Assembly: GCA_963757805.1 (NCBI GenBank)
Contig: CAVWSM010000020.1
Location: 62,001-126,000 of the forward strand
Direction of reading: 5' to 3'
Source of the DNA: CAVWSM01 sp963757805
Lineage (GTDB): Bacteria > Actinomycetota > Actinomycetes > Jiangellales > Jiangellaceae
Length of the DNA stretch: 64,000 bases
Below the pieces are notes generated by a model. That model did not search any database. It had not been told where the DNA came from and saw nothing but the letters and a program-made list of their open reading frames with translations. Positions 25,846-35,639 of this stretch are shown here, piece by piece. Both the position numbers and the translations under genes were made by a program. Within the stretch, counting starts at the first letter, position 1; each line of letters opens with the position of its first letter.

Positions 25846-26910
25846 TCAGTGGGTGACCACCACGTCCTCGCGGATCTCCGCGAAGTGGCACGCCGACTCG
25901 TGGTCGGTGCCCGGCCGTACGGTGAGCAGCGGCTCCTCGTTGGCGCAGATCTCCTGCGCCTTCCAGCAGCGAGTGCGGAAACGGCAACCCGACGGCGGAT
26001 CGGCGGGCGACGGCGGGTCGCCCTGCAGGATGATCTGCTCGCGCTGGCCGCGCACGGCGGGGTCGGGCACCGGGACGGCGGATAGCAGCGCCTGCGTGTA
26101 GGGGTGGGTGGGGCGCTGGTAGATCTCGTCTTCGGTGCCGAGCTCGACCACCTTGCCGAGGTACATCACCCCGACTCGGTCGGAGATGTGCCGCACCACT
26201 GACAAGTCGTGGGCAATGAAGATGTACGACAGCCCGAACTCGTCCTGCAGCGACTCGAGCAGGTTGACGACCTGCGCCTGCACCGACACGTCGAGTGCAG
26301 ACACCGGCTCGTCGCAGATGATGATCTCCGGTCGAAGCGCCAGGCCGCGCGCTATGCCGATGCGCTGGCGCTGGCCGCCGGAGAACTGATGCGGGTACCG
26401 GTTGATGTGTTCAGGGTTCAGGCCAACAACCTCGAGCAGCTCCTGCACCTTGCCCCGCCGGGAGCCTTTCGGCGCAACGTCAGTGTGGATCTCGAACGGC
26501 TCGCCGATGATCTGCCCGACAGTCTTGCGTGGGTTGAGCGAGGAGTATGGGTCCTGGAAGACAATCTGGATGTTGCGCCGAATCTCGCGGAGCGTCCGGC
26601 CCGATGCGTCGTACAGATTCTTGCCGTGGAAGTACGCCGCGCCGCTCGTCGGGTTCTCCAGCCGCATGAGCAGCTTGGCCAGCGTCGACTTGCCGCAACC
26701 CGATTCGCCGACGATGCCCAGCGTCTCGCCTTTGTGTAGCTGCAGAGAAACACCGTCAACTGCCTTCACCGCACCGACCTGGTGCCTGAAAATGATGCCA
26801 GTCGTCAACGCGAAGTGCTTGACGAGGTCCTGCACGTCAAGGATGACCTCGCCCATCGCCGCTGGGGAGTCCTGCGAGGACGGTGTCATGGAGGTCTCAG
26901 ACGCTGCCAT
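25846..26910 (-). CDS. Oligopeptide/dipeptide ABC transporter ATP-binding protein (OppF/DppF type)
   Basis: Start taken at ATG 26910, preceded by AAGGAGG at spacing 6; it overlaps the previous gene by 14 bases. About 354 residues with Walker A GESGCGKST, signature FSGGQRQRIG and Walker B IIICDEPVSALD. The C-terminal oligopeptide-transporter extension is CRFRTRCWKAQEIC. It energises import with the OppD-like partner. The open frame upstream of 26910 has no homology. Confidence 0.94.
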   Translation of the reverse strand: MAASETSMTPSSQDSPAAMGEVILDVQDLVKHFALTTGIIFRHQVGAVKAVDGVSLQLHKGETLGIVGESGCGKSTLAKLLMRLENPTSGAAYFHGKNLYDASGRTLREIRRNIQIVFQDPYSSLNPRKTVGQIIGEPFEIHTDVAPKGSRRGKVQELLEVVGLNPEHINRYPHQFSGGQRQRIGIARGLALRPEIIICDEPVSALDVSVQAQVVNLLESLQDEFGLSYIFIAHDLSVVRHISDRVGVMYLGKVVELGTEDEIYQRPTHPYTQALLSAVPVPDPAVRGQREQIILQGDPPSPADPPSGCRFRTRCWKAQEICANEEPLLTVRPGTDHESACHFAEIREDVVVTH

Positions 26911-27931
26911 CAAGGACCTCCTTGGCGAAATGGCAGGCACTGCGGCGGCCGGGCGCGACATCGAGCAGCGGGGGACGCTCGTCGATGCAGACCTGCTGCC
27001 GGTAGGGGCAACGCGGGCCGAACTCGCATCCATGCGGGATGCGCATGAGGTTGGGCGGCAGGCCCTTGATCGCGGCGAGCTCCTGGCCCTTCAGGTCGAC
27101 CCGCGGGATCGACTCGAGAAGACCTTTGGTGTACGGGTGCGCGGGCCGGGCGTAGATGTCGAGGACGGGAGCCTGCTCCATGATGCGCCCGGCGTACATC
27201 ACCGAGATGTCGTCGGCCACATCGGCCACCACGCCGAGATCGTGCGTGATGAGGATGAGGCCCATGTTGCGTTCGCGCTGCAGATCGCTGAGCAGATCCA
27301 TGACCTGCGCCTGGACCGTCACGTCGAGCGCAGTGGTTGGCTCGTCGGCGATCACGATGTCGGGGTCGAGCGCGATCGCCATCGCAATCATGATGCGCTG
27401 GCGCATGCCACCGGAGAACTGGTGGGGGTAGTCGTTGAAGCGCTGGCGGGCGGCGGGGATGCGAACGCGCTCCATGAGGTCGATCGCGCGCTCTTTGGCT
27501 TCCTTCTTCCCGAGATTCTCGTGGACGCGGAACATCTCCGAGATCTGCCAGCCCACCGAGAACACCGGGTTGAGCGACGACAGGGCGTCCTGGAAGATCA
27601 TTGCGATGTTGCGCCCGCGGAACTTGCGCCGTTCGGCCTCGTTCAGCGCGAGCAGATCCTCCCCGCGGAACCGCACTTCTCCCTGGGTGACGTAACCCGG
27701 AGGAGTGTCGAGGATGCCCATGATGGCCTGAGCCGTCACGCTCTTGCCCGAACCGGACTCGCCCAGGATGGCAAGTGTCCTTCCCTCCTCGAGTGTGAAG
27801 CTCACGCCGTTGACTGCCTTGGCGATGCCCTCGCGAGTCCGGAACTCGACATGGAGGTCTTCCACCTCGAGTAGCGGGGCGGCATCGTTTGCCCGAGTCT
27901 CGGGGGCCGGCGTCAGATCGGTCGTTGGCAT
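26897..27931 (-). CDS. Oligopeptide/dipeptide ABC transporter ATP-binding protein (OppD/DppD type)
   Basis: A 344-residue ATPase with Walker A GESGSGKS, signature FSGGMRQRIM, Walker B IVIADEPTTALD and the oligopeptide C-terminal CEFGPRCPYRQQVC motif. It is paired with OppF-like in the same operon; together they form the heterodimeric nucleotide-binding unit of a peptide importer. The gap to the upstream permease is 16 bases. Confidence 0.94.
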   Translation of the reverse strand: MPTTDLTPAPETRANDAAPLLEVEDLHVEFRTREGIAKAVNGVSFTLEEGRTLAILGESGSGKSVTAQAIMGILDTPPGYVTQGEVRFRGEDLLALNEAERRKFRGRNIAMIFQDALSSLNPVFSVGWQISEMFRVHENLGKKEAKERAIDLMERVRIPAARQRFNDYPHQFSGGMRQRIMIAMAIALDPDIVIADEPTTALDVTVQAQVMDLLSDLQRERNMGLILITHDLGVVADVADDISVMYAGRIMEQAPVLDIYARPAHPYTKGLLESIPRVDLKGQELAAIKGLPPNLMRIPHGCEFGPRCPYRQQVCIDERPPLLDVAPGRRSACHFAKEVLDGSV

Positions 27932-27947
27932 GTGTGCCGATCCCTTC

Positions 27948-28922
27948 TCAGCGGAGCTTCGGGTCGAGGGCGTCGCGCACGGCGTCGCCCAGCATCACGA
28001 AGCTGAGGACGGTGGCGACAAGGAAGGCCGACGGGATGAGCAGCGCAAGCGGCTGTTGCGCGACGTACGGCTGGGAGGCGGCAATCATGATGCCCCAAGA
28101 GATGACCGGCGGCCGCAAGCCGACACCAAGATAGGACAGCGTCGCCTCGGCTCCGATGTAGGTGCCGAGCGAGATCGTGGCGAGCACGAGGATCGACGCC
28201 AGCGAGTTTGGCAGCACGTGCCTGAACACGATGCGCCGAGGGCTCGCTCCGAGGGCGCGAGCCGCCTGCACATAGTCCTGGCTCTTCGACGAGATCACAG
28301 ACGACCGGATGATGCGGGTGAACGTGGGCCAGCCCAGCATGATCAGTGCCAGGATGACGAGCAACGTGATGCGGACCGGCCCGGCGTTGCTCTGGGCCCC
28401 CGCGAAGGTCGACAGCAGCACGATGCCGCCGAGCACGAACGGAAGGCCGAGGAAGATGTCGCCGACGCGAGAGATGATCGAGTCGAGCCAGCCGCCGACG
28501 TAACCGGCCGTGACACCCGCAAAGCCGCCCAGCAGCGTGTTGCCGATGACGGCGCTGAAGCCGACGACGATAGACGCCCGGGCGCCGTAGACCGCTCGGG
28601 CATAGACGTCATAACCCTGCCGGTCAAAACCAAACGGGTGCCCCGACTCGGGGCCGGCCAAGCTCTTGCTCAGGTCGGCCGCCCGCGGATCGGTGTTGGT
28701 GAACAAACTCGGGAAGGCGGCCATCAGCACCAGGATCACGATGACGAACCCGGCGATGATGAACAGCGGGCGGCGACGAAGATCGCGCCAGGCGTCGGCG
28801 TAGAGTCCGCGCGCCCGACCAGGCGGGGCACCGTCCTCGACAGGCGTCAGAGGCGTGACGTCCGTCGCGTCGAGTCCGGCCTGGCCGAGTTCTGCGGCCT
28901 CGGCGAGGGTCGGGTCACTCAT
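27948..28922 (-). CDS. Oligopeptide/dipeptide ABC transporter permease (OppC/DppC type)
   Basis: From ATG 28922 (MSDPTLAEAAELGQAG), about 324 residues. The first helix is at about residues 52-72, after a 45-residue cytoplasmic tail. The usual OppC periplasmic segment GTDxxGRD is replaced by GFDRQGYDVYAR. The EAA loop is RALGASPRRIVFRHVLPN. The start overlaps the previous permease stop by 8 bases. Confidence 0.93.
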   Translation of the reverse strand: MSDPTLAEAAELGQAGLDATDVTPLTPVEDGAPPGRARGLYADAWRDLRRRPLFIIAGFVIVILVLMAAFPSLFTNTDPRAADLSKSLAGPESGHPFGFDRQGYDVYARAVYGARASIVVGFSAVIGNTLLGGFAGVTAGYVGGWLDSIISRVGDIFLGLPFVLGGIVLLSTFAGAQSNAGPVRITLLVILALIMLGWPTFTRIIRSSVISSKSQDYVQAARALGASPRRIVFRHVLPNSLASILVLATISLGTYIGAEATLSYLGVGLRPPVISWGIMIAASQPYVAQQPLALLIPSAFLVATVLSFVMLGDAVRDALDPKLR

Positions 28923-29841
28923 AGCGAATCCTCGGGTCCAGGACCCCGTAAAGCAGGTCGACAAACAGGTTGGCCACAAGGTAGACGATCACCAGGACCA
29001 CGACGATCGAGACGACGAGCGACGACTCCTTGCGACCGATGGCGGCGTACAGCAGGCCACCGATCCCACGGATGTTGAAGATGCCCTCGGTGACAATCGC
29101 GCCGCCCATCAGGGCACCCAGGTCGATGCCCAAGAAGGTGACGACGGGGATCAGGGAGTTGCGCAGCAGATGGACTCCGGTGACTCTGCGACGTGGAAGT
29201 CCCTTCGCGATGGCGGTCCGGACGTAGTCGGACCGGCGATTCTCGATGAACGTCACCCGGGTGAGCCGTGAAACCGTGGCCATCGACGCCGCGGCGAGCA
29301 CGAAGCCCGGCACGATGAGCTCCGAGAAGGTCGGGTCCGACGAGACGACCGGTTTGATGATCCCCCACTCGTTCCCCAGGTAGAAACGCAGGGTGTTGCC
29401 GAGGACGAAGACCGGTAGGGAGATCAGGAAGAGGGTCGAGACCAGCACAAGGTTGTCGACGTAGCTGCCTCGACGGATGGCGCTCAGGATGCCTGCGCTG
29501 ATGCCGATCAGGGCCTCGATGGCGATCGCCACGAGGGCGAGCTTGACGGTGACGGGGTAGGCCTGGGCAATCAGATCGCCGACCTGTTGACCGGACTGCG
29601 TCTCCCCGAAATCCCCGGAGAGCAGACCCTTCATGTAGTAGAAGTACTGGACGACCAACGGCTGGTCCAGGTGGAACTTCTCGGTCATCCTCGCGATGAA
29701 GGCGTCAGGGCAGCCTCGGTCTCCGCACTGCCCAGCGAGAGGGTCGCCTGGGATTGCCCATACCAGGGTGTAGATCAGGAACGTCGTCCCAAAGAACACC
29801 GGTAAGAGCTGCAGCAGGCGGCGCAGGGTATAGCGCGCCAT
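28915..29841 (-). CDS. Oligopeptide/dipeptide ABC transporter permease (OppB/DppB type)
   Basis: A 308-residue permease beginning MARYTLRRLLQLLPVFFGTT, the canonical OppB start, with six membrane segments and the EAA-type loop TAIAKGLPRRRVTGVHLLRNSL. It follows the substrate-binding protein gene by about 130 bases. Those bases contain a GC-rich segment (GGGTGAGGCGCC...) that could form an attenuating hairpin between oppA and the permease genes. Confidence 0.94.
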   Translation of the reverse strand: MARYTLRRLLQLLPVFFGTTFLIYTLVWAIPGDPLAGQCGDRGCPDAFIARMTEKFHLDQPLVVQYFYYMKGLLSGDFGETQSGQQVGDLIAQAYPVTVKLALVAIAIEALIGISAGILSAIRRGSYVDNLVLVSTLFLISLPVFVLGNTLRFYLGNEWGIIKPVVSSDPTFSELIVPGFVLAAASMATVSRLTRVTFIENRRSDYVRTAIAKGLPRRRVTGVHLLRNSLIPVVTFLGIDLGALMGGAIVTEGIFNIRGIGGLLYAAIGRKESSLVVSIVVVLVIVYLVANLFVDLLYGVLDPRIRYE

Positions 29842-29971
29842 GGTCTGGTCTCCTTTGCCTCACCCGCCGGTCGCCGAGCCGTCGGGCGCCATCCAGTGTG
29901 GCACTGAAACGCCATGCATAGAACCGGGGTGAGGCGCCAAGGCGCCCCACCCCGGTCCGGGGTCTGTCAAC

Positions 29972-31634
29972 TCACTGATTGACCGTGACCTGATCGAGGA
30001 CCAGCTCGCCGAAGATGTTGACCTTCACGTCGCTGAGGTTCTCCGACCACACCGATTGCTGGGCGTAGTGCCACATCGGGATGTTGGCGAGGTCGTCGCC
30101 GAGGATCTGCTCGGCCTCGCGGTAGACGCCGTGTGCATCGTCGATGTTGGAGGTGCCGTCACCCTCGGCCATGAGCGCGTCGAACTCGGGGTTGGTGTAG
30201 TCCCCGTCGTTGGAGGACGCACCCGTGCGGAACAACGGGTTCAGCCAGTTCTCGATGTCCGGGTAGTCGGACTGCCACCCCGAGCGGTACAGGCTCGTGT
30301 GCGTCCGGTCCTCCGAGATTGTCCGGAACTCGTCGAACGTCGCGATCGGCTTGGGCTGGCAATCGACCTCGAGGGTCTGGCGGATGCTGTTGCAGGTCGC
30401 CTCCACCCACTCGCCGTGCGGGCCGTCAGCGTTGTAGGCGATGGTCAGCGGCGGGCCAGTCCACCCGCCGGGCATGGCCTCAGCCCAGAGCTGCTTGGCC
30501 TCGGTCGGCGTCGAAGGTGCACCACTCACCACAGGCGCCGTCCTCGTAGCCGGCGACGTTGGGGTTGGTGAAACCGTTCATCGGCGGGCGAGTCCCGGCG
30601 AAGATCGCGTCGATGATCGCTACGCGGTCGATCGCCAGCGAGAGCGCCTGGCGGACCTTGATGTCCTGGAACTGCTCGACGTAGTAGGGGAATGCGACGA
30701 ACTGCGAGGTCGCGATCGGCTGGTTGACCGAACGGTCGCCGAAGTCCGCGGCGTAGATCTCACCGGTGAGCTTCGAAGTCGGGACCTGCTGCATGAAGTC
30801 GGTCTCGCCCGCCAGCACCGCAGAGTAGGCGGCCTCGTCGTCCTGGTAGACCTGGAAGACGACCTCGTCGGCCTTCGGCTGCTCGGTGCCCTGGTAGTCG
30901 GCCCACTTCTCGAGAGTCAGCGAGACGTTGACCTGACGGTCCTTGAACGTCCACGGGCCGTTGCCGACGGGGGCCGCGGCGAACGCGTCGGGGTCGGCGA
31001 AGAACGACTCTGGCAGTGGCATGAATGCCGAGTAGCCGACCTTGGCCGGCCAGATGTTGGAACCCTCACCGGCCAGCGTCACGGTGAACGTCTTGTCGTC
31101 GACGACCTCTAGACCCGACATGGTCTCTGCGGCCGGCACCGGCGCCTCCTGCGGGCCGTCACCGTCCGGGTCCTCGCTCGTGACCTGGTCGTAGCCCTCG
31201 ATGTCGCCGAAGAACGACGCCTGGCTCATGCCGTTCGGCGCGTAGGCGACAAAGTTCCAGGCGTTGACGTAGCTCTCGGCGGTGACCGGTGTGCCGTCCT
31301 GGAAGTTCCAGCCATCCTTGAGCGTCACGGTCCAGCTCTTGCCGTCGTCGGTCGTCTCGATCGACTCCGCGTTCTCCATCACCGTCGCAGCGTCGTCGGG
31401 GTCGTACCCGATCAGGCCGGTGAAGATCGCGTCGATGACCTTGCCGCCCTGCACCTCGCTGGTGTTGCCCGGGATGAGCGGGTTCTCCGGCTCACCCCAC
31501 TGCTCCGTGAAGGAGCCTCCAGTGGCCTGCTCTGCGCCACCGTCGTCGTCGTCGTCGCCACCGCCACAGGCGCTGGCGAGCAGGGCGATGCCCAGAGCGC
31601 CCGCCAGGGCGCTCTTGCGAGTGAGAGCTCGCAT
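29972..31634 (-). pseudogene. oppA: Oligopeptide-binding lipoprotein, SBP family 5, split by a one-base insertion
   Basis: The start at ATG 31634 encodes a lipoprotein signal ending in LLASACGGG, followed by an Asp-rich linker. The family 5 binding fold runs to GEWCTFD, where the frame ends in a premature stop. The remaining 180 residues (PTEAKQLWAEAMPGGW onwards) continue in another frame to 29972. Removing one G near 30512 joins FD to PTEAK directly. It would deliver peptides to the adjacent permeases at the outer face of the membrane. A sequencing indel is likely, since the rest of the operon is intact. Confidence 0.88.
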
Positions 31635-31906
31635 GCTTTGCCTCCAGTTGTTGTGAGTCTCACGCGCCGCAGGCACGTCGCACCGAAGGGGTTCCTGGGT
31701 CAGGCGTCCTTCGGAATCCGTCCCTCTGCCGACAGATCGGGCAGATGCGCGGCCGAGACTTGTTTATGCGTCTGGGTGCCCCGCAATCAAGCCGGGGTAT
31801 CACCCGTGGCCAGACCGAGACAAAGATGTGACCTGACCAGTCATCAAACCTGCACAGAGCGTGACCTGGGTCACAATTGTCCGTTATCCGAACGCGGCTC
31901 CGTGCG

Positions 31907-33763
31907 CTAGTTGCTCCACTTTCGCCGAGCCCGGATCCGGTCACGGTCGGAAGCGGCGAGGACCGTCTTTCGCAGCCGCACCACGTTCGGAGTGACCTCG
32001 ACGCACTCGTCGTCGCGGCAGAACTCCAAGGCCTGCTCGAGCGAGAGCTTGCGTGGCGGGATGAGCCGCTCAAGCTCCTCACCGGTGGATGAGCGGACGT
32101 TGGTGAGCTTCTTTTCCTTGGTGATGTTGACGTCCATGTCGTCGGCCCGCGAGTTCTCGCCGACGATCATGCCTTCGTACACCGCGGTCCCCGGCTCCAC
32201 GAACATCGTGCCGCGCTCCTGCAGATTGAACATCGCGTACGACGTCGCGACGCCGGTGCGGTCGGCAACGAGCGACCCGGTCGGCCGCGTGCGCAGCTCG
32301 CCGAACCACGGCTCGTAGGTCTCGAAAACCTGGTGCGCCATGCCTGTGCCGCGGGTCTCGGTGAGGAACTCGGTGCGGAAGCCGATCAGACCGCGGGCCG
32401 GCACGAGGAACTCCATCCGGATCCAGCCCGTGCCGTGGTTGGTCATCTGCTCCATGCGGCCCTTGCGGACCGCGAGCAGCTGCGTCAGGGCGCCGAGGTA
32501 CTCCTCGGGCGAGTCGATCGTGAGGCGCTCCACGGGCTCGTGCACCTTGCCGTCGATCTCCCGCGTGACGACCTGCGGCTTGCCGACCGTGAGCTCGTAG
32601 CCCTCCCGCCGCATGGTTTCCACGAGTACGGCCAGCGCCAGCTCGCCGCGCCCCTGGACCTCCCAGGTGTCGGGGCGCTCCGTCGGAAGCACACGCAGCG
32701 AGACGTTGCCGATGAGCTCGCGGTCGAGCCGGTCCTTCACGAGGCGGGCGGTGAGCTTGGTGCCCCCGGATCGGCCGGCAAGCGGCGACGTGTTGGTGCC
32801 CATGGTCATCGACAGCGCCGGCTCGTCCACGGTGATCAACGGAAGCGGGCGGGGGTCCTCGGGGTCGGCCAGAGTCTCGCCGATGGTGATCTCCGGAATG
32901 CCGGCGACCGCGATGATGTCGCCCGGACCGGCCTCCTCGGCGGGCACCCGCTCGAGCGCCTGGGTGATGAGCAGCTCGCTGACCTTGACCCGCGAGACAG
33001 TGCCATCGGCGCGACACCAGGCGACCTGCTGGCCCTTGCGCATCGTGCCCTGGTGGATGCGCAGCAGCGCGATCCTGCCGAGGAACGGCGACGCATCGAG
33101 GTTGGTCACCTGCGCTTGCAGCGGCGCACCCTCCTCGTACGTCGGCGCCGGGATCGTGTCGAGGATCGTCTGCATGAGCGGTTCGAGATCAGCCGAGTCG
33201 GGGACCGTGCCGTCCTTGGGACGCTCCAGCGACGCCTTCCCCTCGCGGGCACTGGCGTACACGATCGGGAAATCGAGCGCACCGTGGTCGGCCGAGTCCT
33301 CCAGGAGGTCGAGGAACAGCTCGTACGTCTCGTCGACGACCTCGGCGATCCTGGCGTCCGGTCGGTCGGTCTTGTTGACGACGAGCACGATCGGAAGTCG
33401 CGCGGCCAGGGCCTTGCGGAGCACAAACCTCGTCTGCGGCAGCGGGCCCTCCGAGGCGTCTACCAGCAACACGACGCCATCGACCATGGACAGCCCACGC
33501 TCGACCTCGCCACCGAAGTCGGCGTGGCCTGGGGTGTCGATGATGTTGACGGTCGTGTCATGCCAACGGACGGCGGTGTTCTTGGCGAGGATCGTGATCC
33601 CCTTCTCGCGCTCCAGGTCGTTGGAGTCCATGACCCGGTCGGCGACGTCCTGGTTGGCGCGGAAGACGCCGGACTGCCAGAGCATGGCGTCGACGAGCGT
33701 CGTCTTGCCGTGGTCGACGTGGGCGACGATCGCCACGTTGCGGATGTCGGTGCGTGCGGGCAT
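31907..33763 (-). CDS. typA: Ribosome-associated translational GTPase TypA/BipA
   Basis: A 618-residue EF-G-like GTPase from ATG 33763 (MPARTDIRNVAIVAHVDHGK). G motifs: AHVDHGKTT, DTPGHADFGGEVER and NKTDRP. The C-terminal BipA domain includes GRSGGTKLTARLV-like and RGTGMAHQVFETYEP segments. It binds ribosomes in stress and low-temperature assembly. In mycobacteria it lies a few genes from mshB, as here. About 270 bases separate it from oppA; I see no gene there. Confidence 0.95.
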   Translation of the reverse strand: MPARTDIRNVAIVAHVDHGKTTLVDAMLWQSGVFRANQDVADRVMDSNDLEREKGITILAKNTAVRWHDTTVNIIDTPGHADFGGEVERGLSMVDGVVLLVDASEGPLPQTRFVLRKALAARLPIVLVVNKTDRPDARIAEVVDETYELFLDLLEDSADHGALDFPIVYASAREGKASLERPKDGTVPDSADLEPLMQTILDTIPAPTYEEGAPLQAQVTNLDASPFLGRIALLRIHQGTMRKGQQVAWCRADGTVSRVKVSELLITQALERVPAEEAGPGDIIAVAGIPEITIGETLADPEDPRPLPLITVDEPALSMTMGTNTSPLAGRSGGTKLTARLVKDRLDRELIGNVSLRVLPTERPDTWEVQGRGELALAVLVETMRREGYELTVGKPQVVTREIDGKVHEPVERLTIDSPEEYLGALTQLLAVRKGRMEQMTNHGTGWIRMEFLVPARGLIGFRTEFLTETRGTGMAHQVFETYEPWFGELRTRPTGSLVADRTGVATSYAMFNLQERGTMFVEPGTAVYEGMIVGENSRADDMDVNITKEKKLTNVRSSTGEELERLIPPRKLSLEQALEFCRDDECVEVTPNVVRLRKTVLAASDRDRIRARRKWSN

Positions 33764-33894
33764 GCGAAAGCGCTCGATTCGTCTTTTGGGGTTGCTCACA
33801 TCGTACGGGCTGGACGAGAACCACACCCTTCCTGGCGACCCGCCTCAAGGACTGGGAGTCCTGCGCAGAGCGTGACCGACCAGGCTGGACAGAC

Positions 33895-33914
33895 GCGTAA
33901 CCGTGCGGTTACGC
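33895..33914. promoter_or_regulatory. Operator-like inverted repeat directly upstream of the ArsR-type gene
   Basis: GCGTAACCG (33895-33903) and CGGTTACGC (33906-33914) form a perfect 9-bp inverted repeat around TG, ending only seven bases before the ATG of the ArsR-like gene. This is the usual position and symmetry of an ArsR-family autoregulatory operator. It would overlap the promoter or the leader. Confidence 0.65.
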
Positions 33915-33921
33915 TTTTGGA

Positions 33922-34290
33922 ATGCCCGCGGCTGACGCAATTGGTGACCCGGTGCGACGGGCCATCCTCGAGCTGCTCGCCACCGGCGACCGCAGCGCCG
34001 GTGAGATCACCGCCAAGTTCGACATCAGTCGGCCGGCCGTAAGCAGGCACCTGCGCGTGCTTAGAGAGCATGGGCTGGTGGCCGTGCGACCTGACGGCCG
34101 GCTGCAGGTCTACTCGCTGCAGCGCCAACCGCTGTTCGAGCTCGCGGCCTGGCTGGGCTCGCTCGTGGGCACGGCTGACCAGTGGTCGCGCCGGTTCGAC
34201 GCCCTCGAGACCGAAGTGCAGCGCACCCGCCGCGACCGTCGTGCCGGCGCCACCGACAGATCCGCGACAGCCTCAGAGGAGATCGCATGA
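33922..34290 (+). CDS. ArsR-family winged-helix transcriptional regulator
   Basis: A 122-residue regulator with the winged helix at about residues 10-75: DPVRRAILELLATG, then KFDISRPAVSRHLRVLREHGLV and the wing RPDGRLQVYSL. No cysteine metal site is visible, which fits the non-metal SdpR-like subgroup that is usually followed by an SRPBCC gene. Its stop overlaps the SRPBCC start (ATGA). A 20-bp inverted repeat in front suggests autoregulation. Confidence 0.88.
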   Translation: MPAADAIGDPVRRAILELLATGDRSAGEITAKFDISRPAVSRHLRVLREHGLVAVRPDGRLQVYSLQRQPLFELAAWLGSLVGTADQWSRRFDALETEVQRTRRDRRAGATDRSATASEEIA

Positions 34291-34787
34291 CCATCACGCC
34301 AACCGGGCGTTTCGTCCGTACCGAGCAGGGAGTCGACCTCATCCTCACCCGGATGTTCAACGCGCCCGTGGAGGACGTGTGGGCAAGCATCACCGAGTCC
34401 GACCGGCTGGGCCGATGGTTCGGTACCTGGGAAGGTGACGCCGAGGTCGGCAAGAGCGTCGAGCTCAGCTTCACCGCGGAGGAGGGTTCGCAGACCTCCG
34501 ACGTTCTCATCAACGCCTGCGAGCCACCACACCACCTTGCCGTTTCATCCACCGACAGCTTTGGCACCTGGCACCTCGAGGCCAATCTGCGCGAGGACGA
34601 GGGCACCACTCAGCTGATCTTCGTACAGCACCTCACGTCGCCTACCCAGATTGCCGACACCGGCCCAGGTTGGGAGTACTACCTCGATCGGCTCGTGGCG
34701 GTGCGCACGGATGCCCCGCTGCCGGAGTTCGACGCCTACCTGGCCGACCTGAAGCCGTTCTACGACGACGCGGCTGCCGTCACGTAG
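34287..34787 (+). CDS. SRPBCC / AHSA1-like ligand-binding protein
   Basis: A 166-residue protein of the START-like superfamily: RMFNAPVEDVWASITESDRLGRWFG near the N-terminus and GWEYYLDRL near the C-terminus are the standard AHSA1 features. ArsR-SRPBCC pairs are common in Actinobacteria and their ligands are rarely known. The 3' end overlaps the NUDIX gene on the other strand by 8 bases. Confidence 0.85.
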   Translation: MTITPTGRFVRTEQGVDLILTRMFNAPVEDVWASITESDRLGRWFGTWEGDAEVGKSVELSFTAEEGSQTSDVLINACEPPHHLAVSSTDSFGTWHLEANLREDEGTTQLIFVQHLTSPTQIADTGPGWEYYLDRLVAVRTDAPLPEFDAYLADLKPFYDDAAAVT

Positions 34788-35181
34788 AAACGGCGAGCAG
34801 CCCGCGCACCCCCGGCAGGAAGGGCCTGTCCGCATCGAGCCACGCGACCTCGTCGAGCTCGTCGGCACCAAGCCACCTCAGCACATCGTGGTCTTCCAAG
34901 GGCTGCGGCTCGCCCGCGCCGTCGACAAGCCGGGCGGCCAGCACGCGCAGCACGTACCCAGGTTTGAGCGGCACGTCCTCCCCGATCCGGCGCCCTGCGA
35001 CCACGGTCACCCCGAGCTCCTCCTGGCACTCGCGGACCACCGCTTCGGAGTCGGACTCTCCCGGCTCCACCTTGCCGCCCGGAAACTCCCAACCGCCGGC
35101 AACGTCGGAGGGTGCACTGCGACGCGCGGCAAGTACGCGTCCATCGTGGATCAGTGCCGCTCCAACCACGACGAGATCCAC
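34780..35181 (-). CDS. NUDIX hydrolase, MutT / 8-oxo-dGTP diphosphatase-like
   Basis: A 133-residue protein from the GTG at 35181 (VDLVVVGAALIHDGR). The Nudix box GX5EX7REUXEEXGU is complete at about residues 35-57 (GGKVEPGESDSEA, then VRECQEELGV). The WEFPGGK lead-in is typical of MutT-type enzymes that sanitise oxidised nucleotides. The open frame continues upstream without homology. Substrate preference cannot be read from the sequence. Confidence 0.87.
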   Translation of the reverse strand: MDLVVVGAALIHDGRVLAARRSAPSDVAGGWEFPGGKVEPGESDSEAVVRECQEELGVTVVAGRRIGEDVPLKPGYVLRVLAARLVDGAGEPQPLEDHDVLRWLGADELDEVAWLDADRPFLPGVRGLLAVST

Positions 35182-35310
35182 GGCGATACCCTGCCACGGC
35201 GCGACACAAAGCGCGGCACTGCAAAACGGACGAATAGCATGGCGCGGGATCGGCAGGCATGCGAGGCTGCCGCCATCCAGCCAACCTGGAATGGCCCCTG
35301 TGGAGGCACG

Positions 35311-35604
35311 ATGGGCACGCACCAACGCGAGAGTGTCGCCGGCGTCCGACAGTCGCTGGCGCGGCTGGAGACTGCCGTCAACGCGTTGCGCGAGGAGTAC
35401 GGCGACACGCTCGGGACGCGCCGGCTCGCGGCCGACGTACGCCGGCTGGCCGAGGACCTCGACGAGCTCGGCCCACCATCACCCGACCAGCATGTCCAGC
35501 TGCCGCACCAGCTCGAGGAGATCCCCGACACACCGTACGACCCGAGCATGTGGACCGACGCCGACGACGAGGGGTTCGGCGCCCCTGACCGGCATGCCCC
35601 CTGA
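35311..35604 (+). CDS. Small conserved protein upstream of Sdh1 (Rv0250c-like)
   Basis: A 97-residue protein from ATG 35311 with a GGAGG ribosome site. It begins with a helical half (SVAGVRQSLARLETAVNALR) and ends with an acidic tail containing IPDTPYDPSMWTDADDEGFG, a pattern shared with mycobacterial Rv0250c, which also precedes the Sdh1 genes. Function unknown; conserved linkage suggests a link to the succinate dehydrogenase. Confidence 0.75.
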   Translation: MGTHQRESVAGVRQSLARLETAVNALREEYGDTLGTRRLAADVRRLAEDLDELGPPSPDQHVQLPHQLEEIPDTPYDPSMWTDADDEGFGAPDRHAP

Positions 35605-35639
35605 TTCGACCGGCACCACTCCCCTGGCAAGGAGGCTTG

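Noticed and set aside
32333..34042. 569-codon plus-strand frame over typA
   Set aside because: Antisense shadow; typA has all GTPase motifs on the minus strand.
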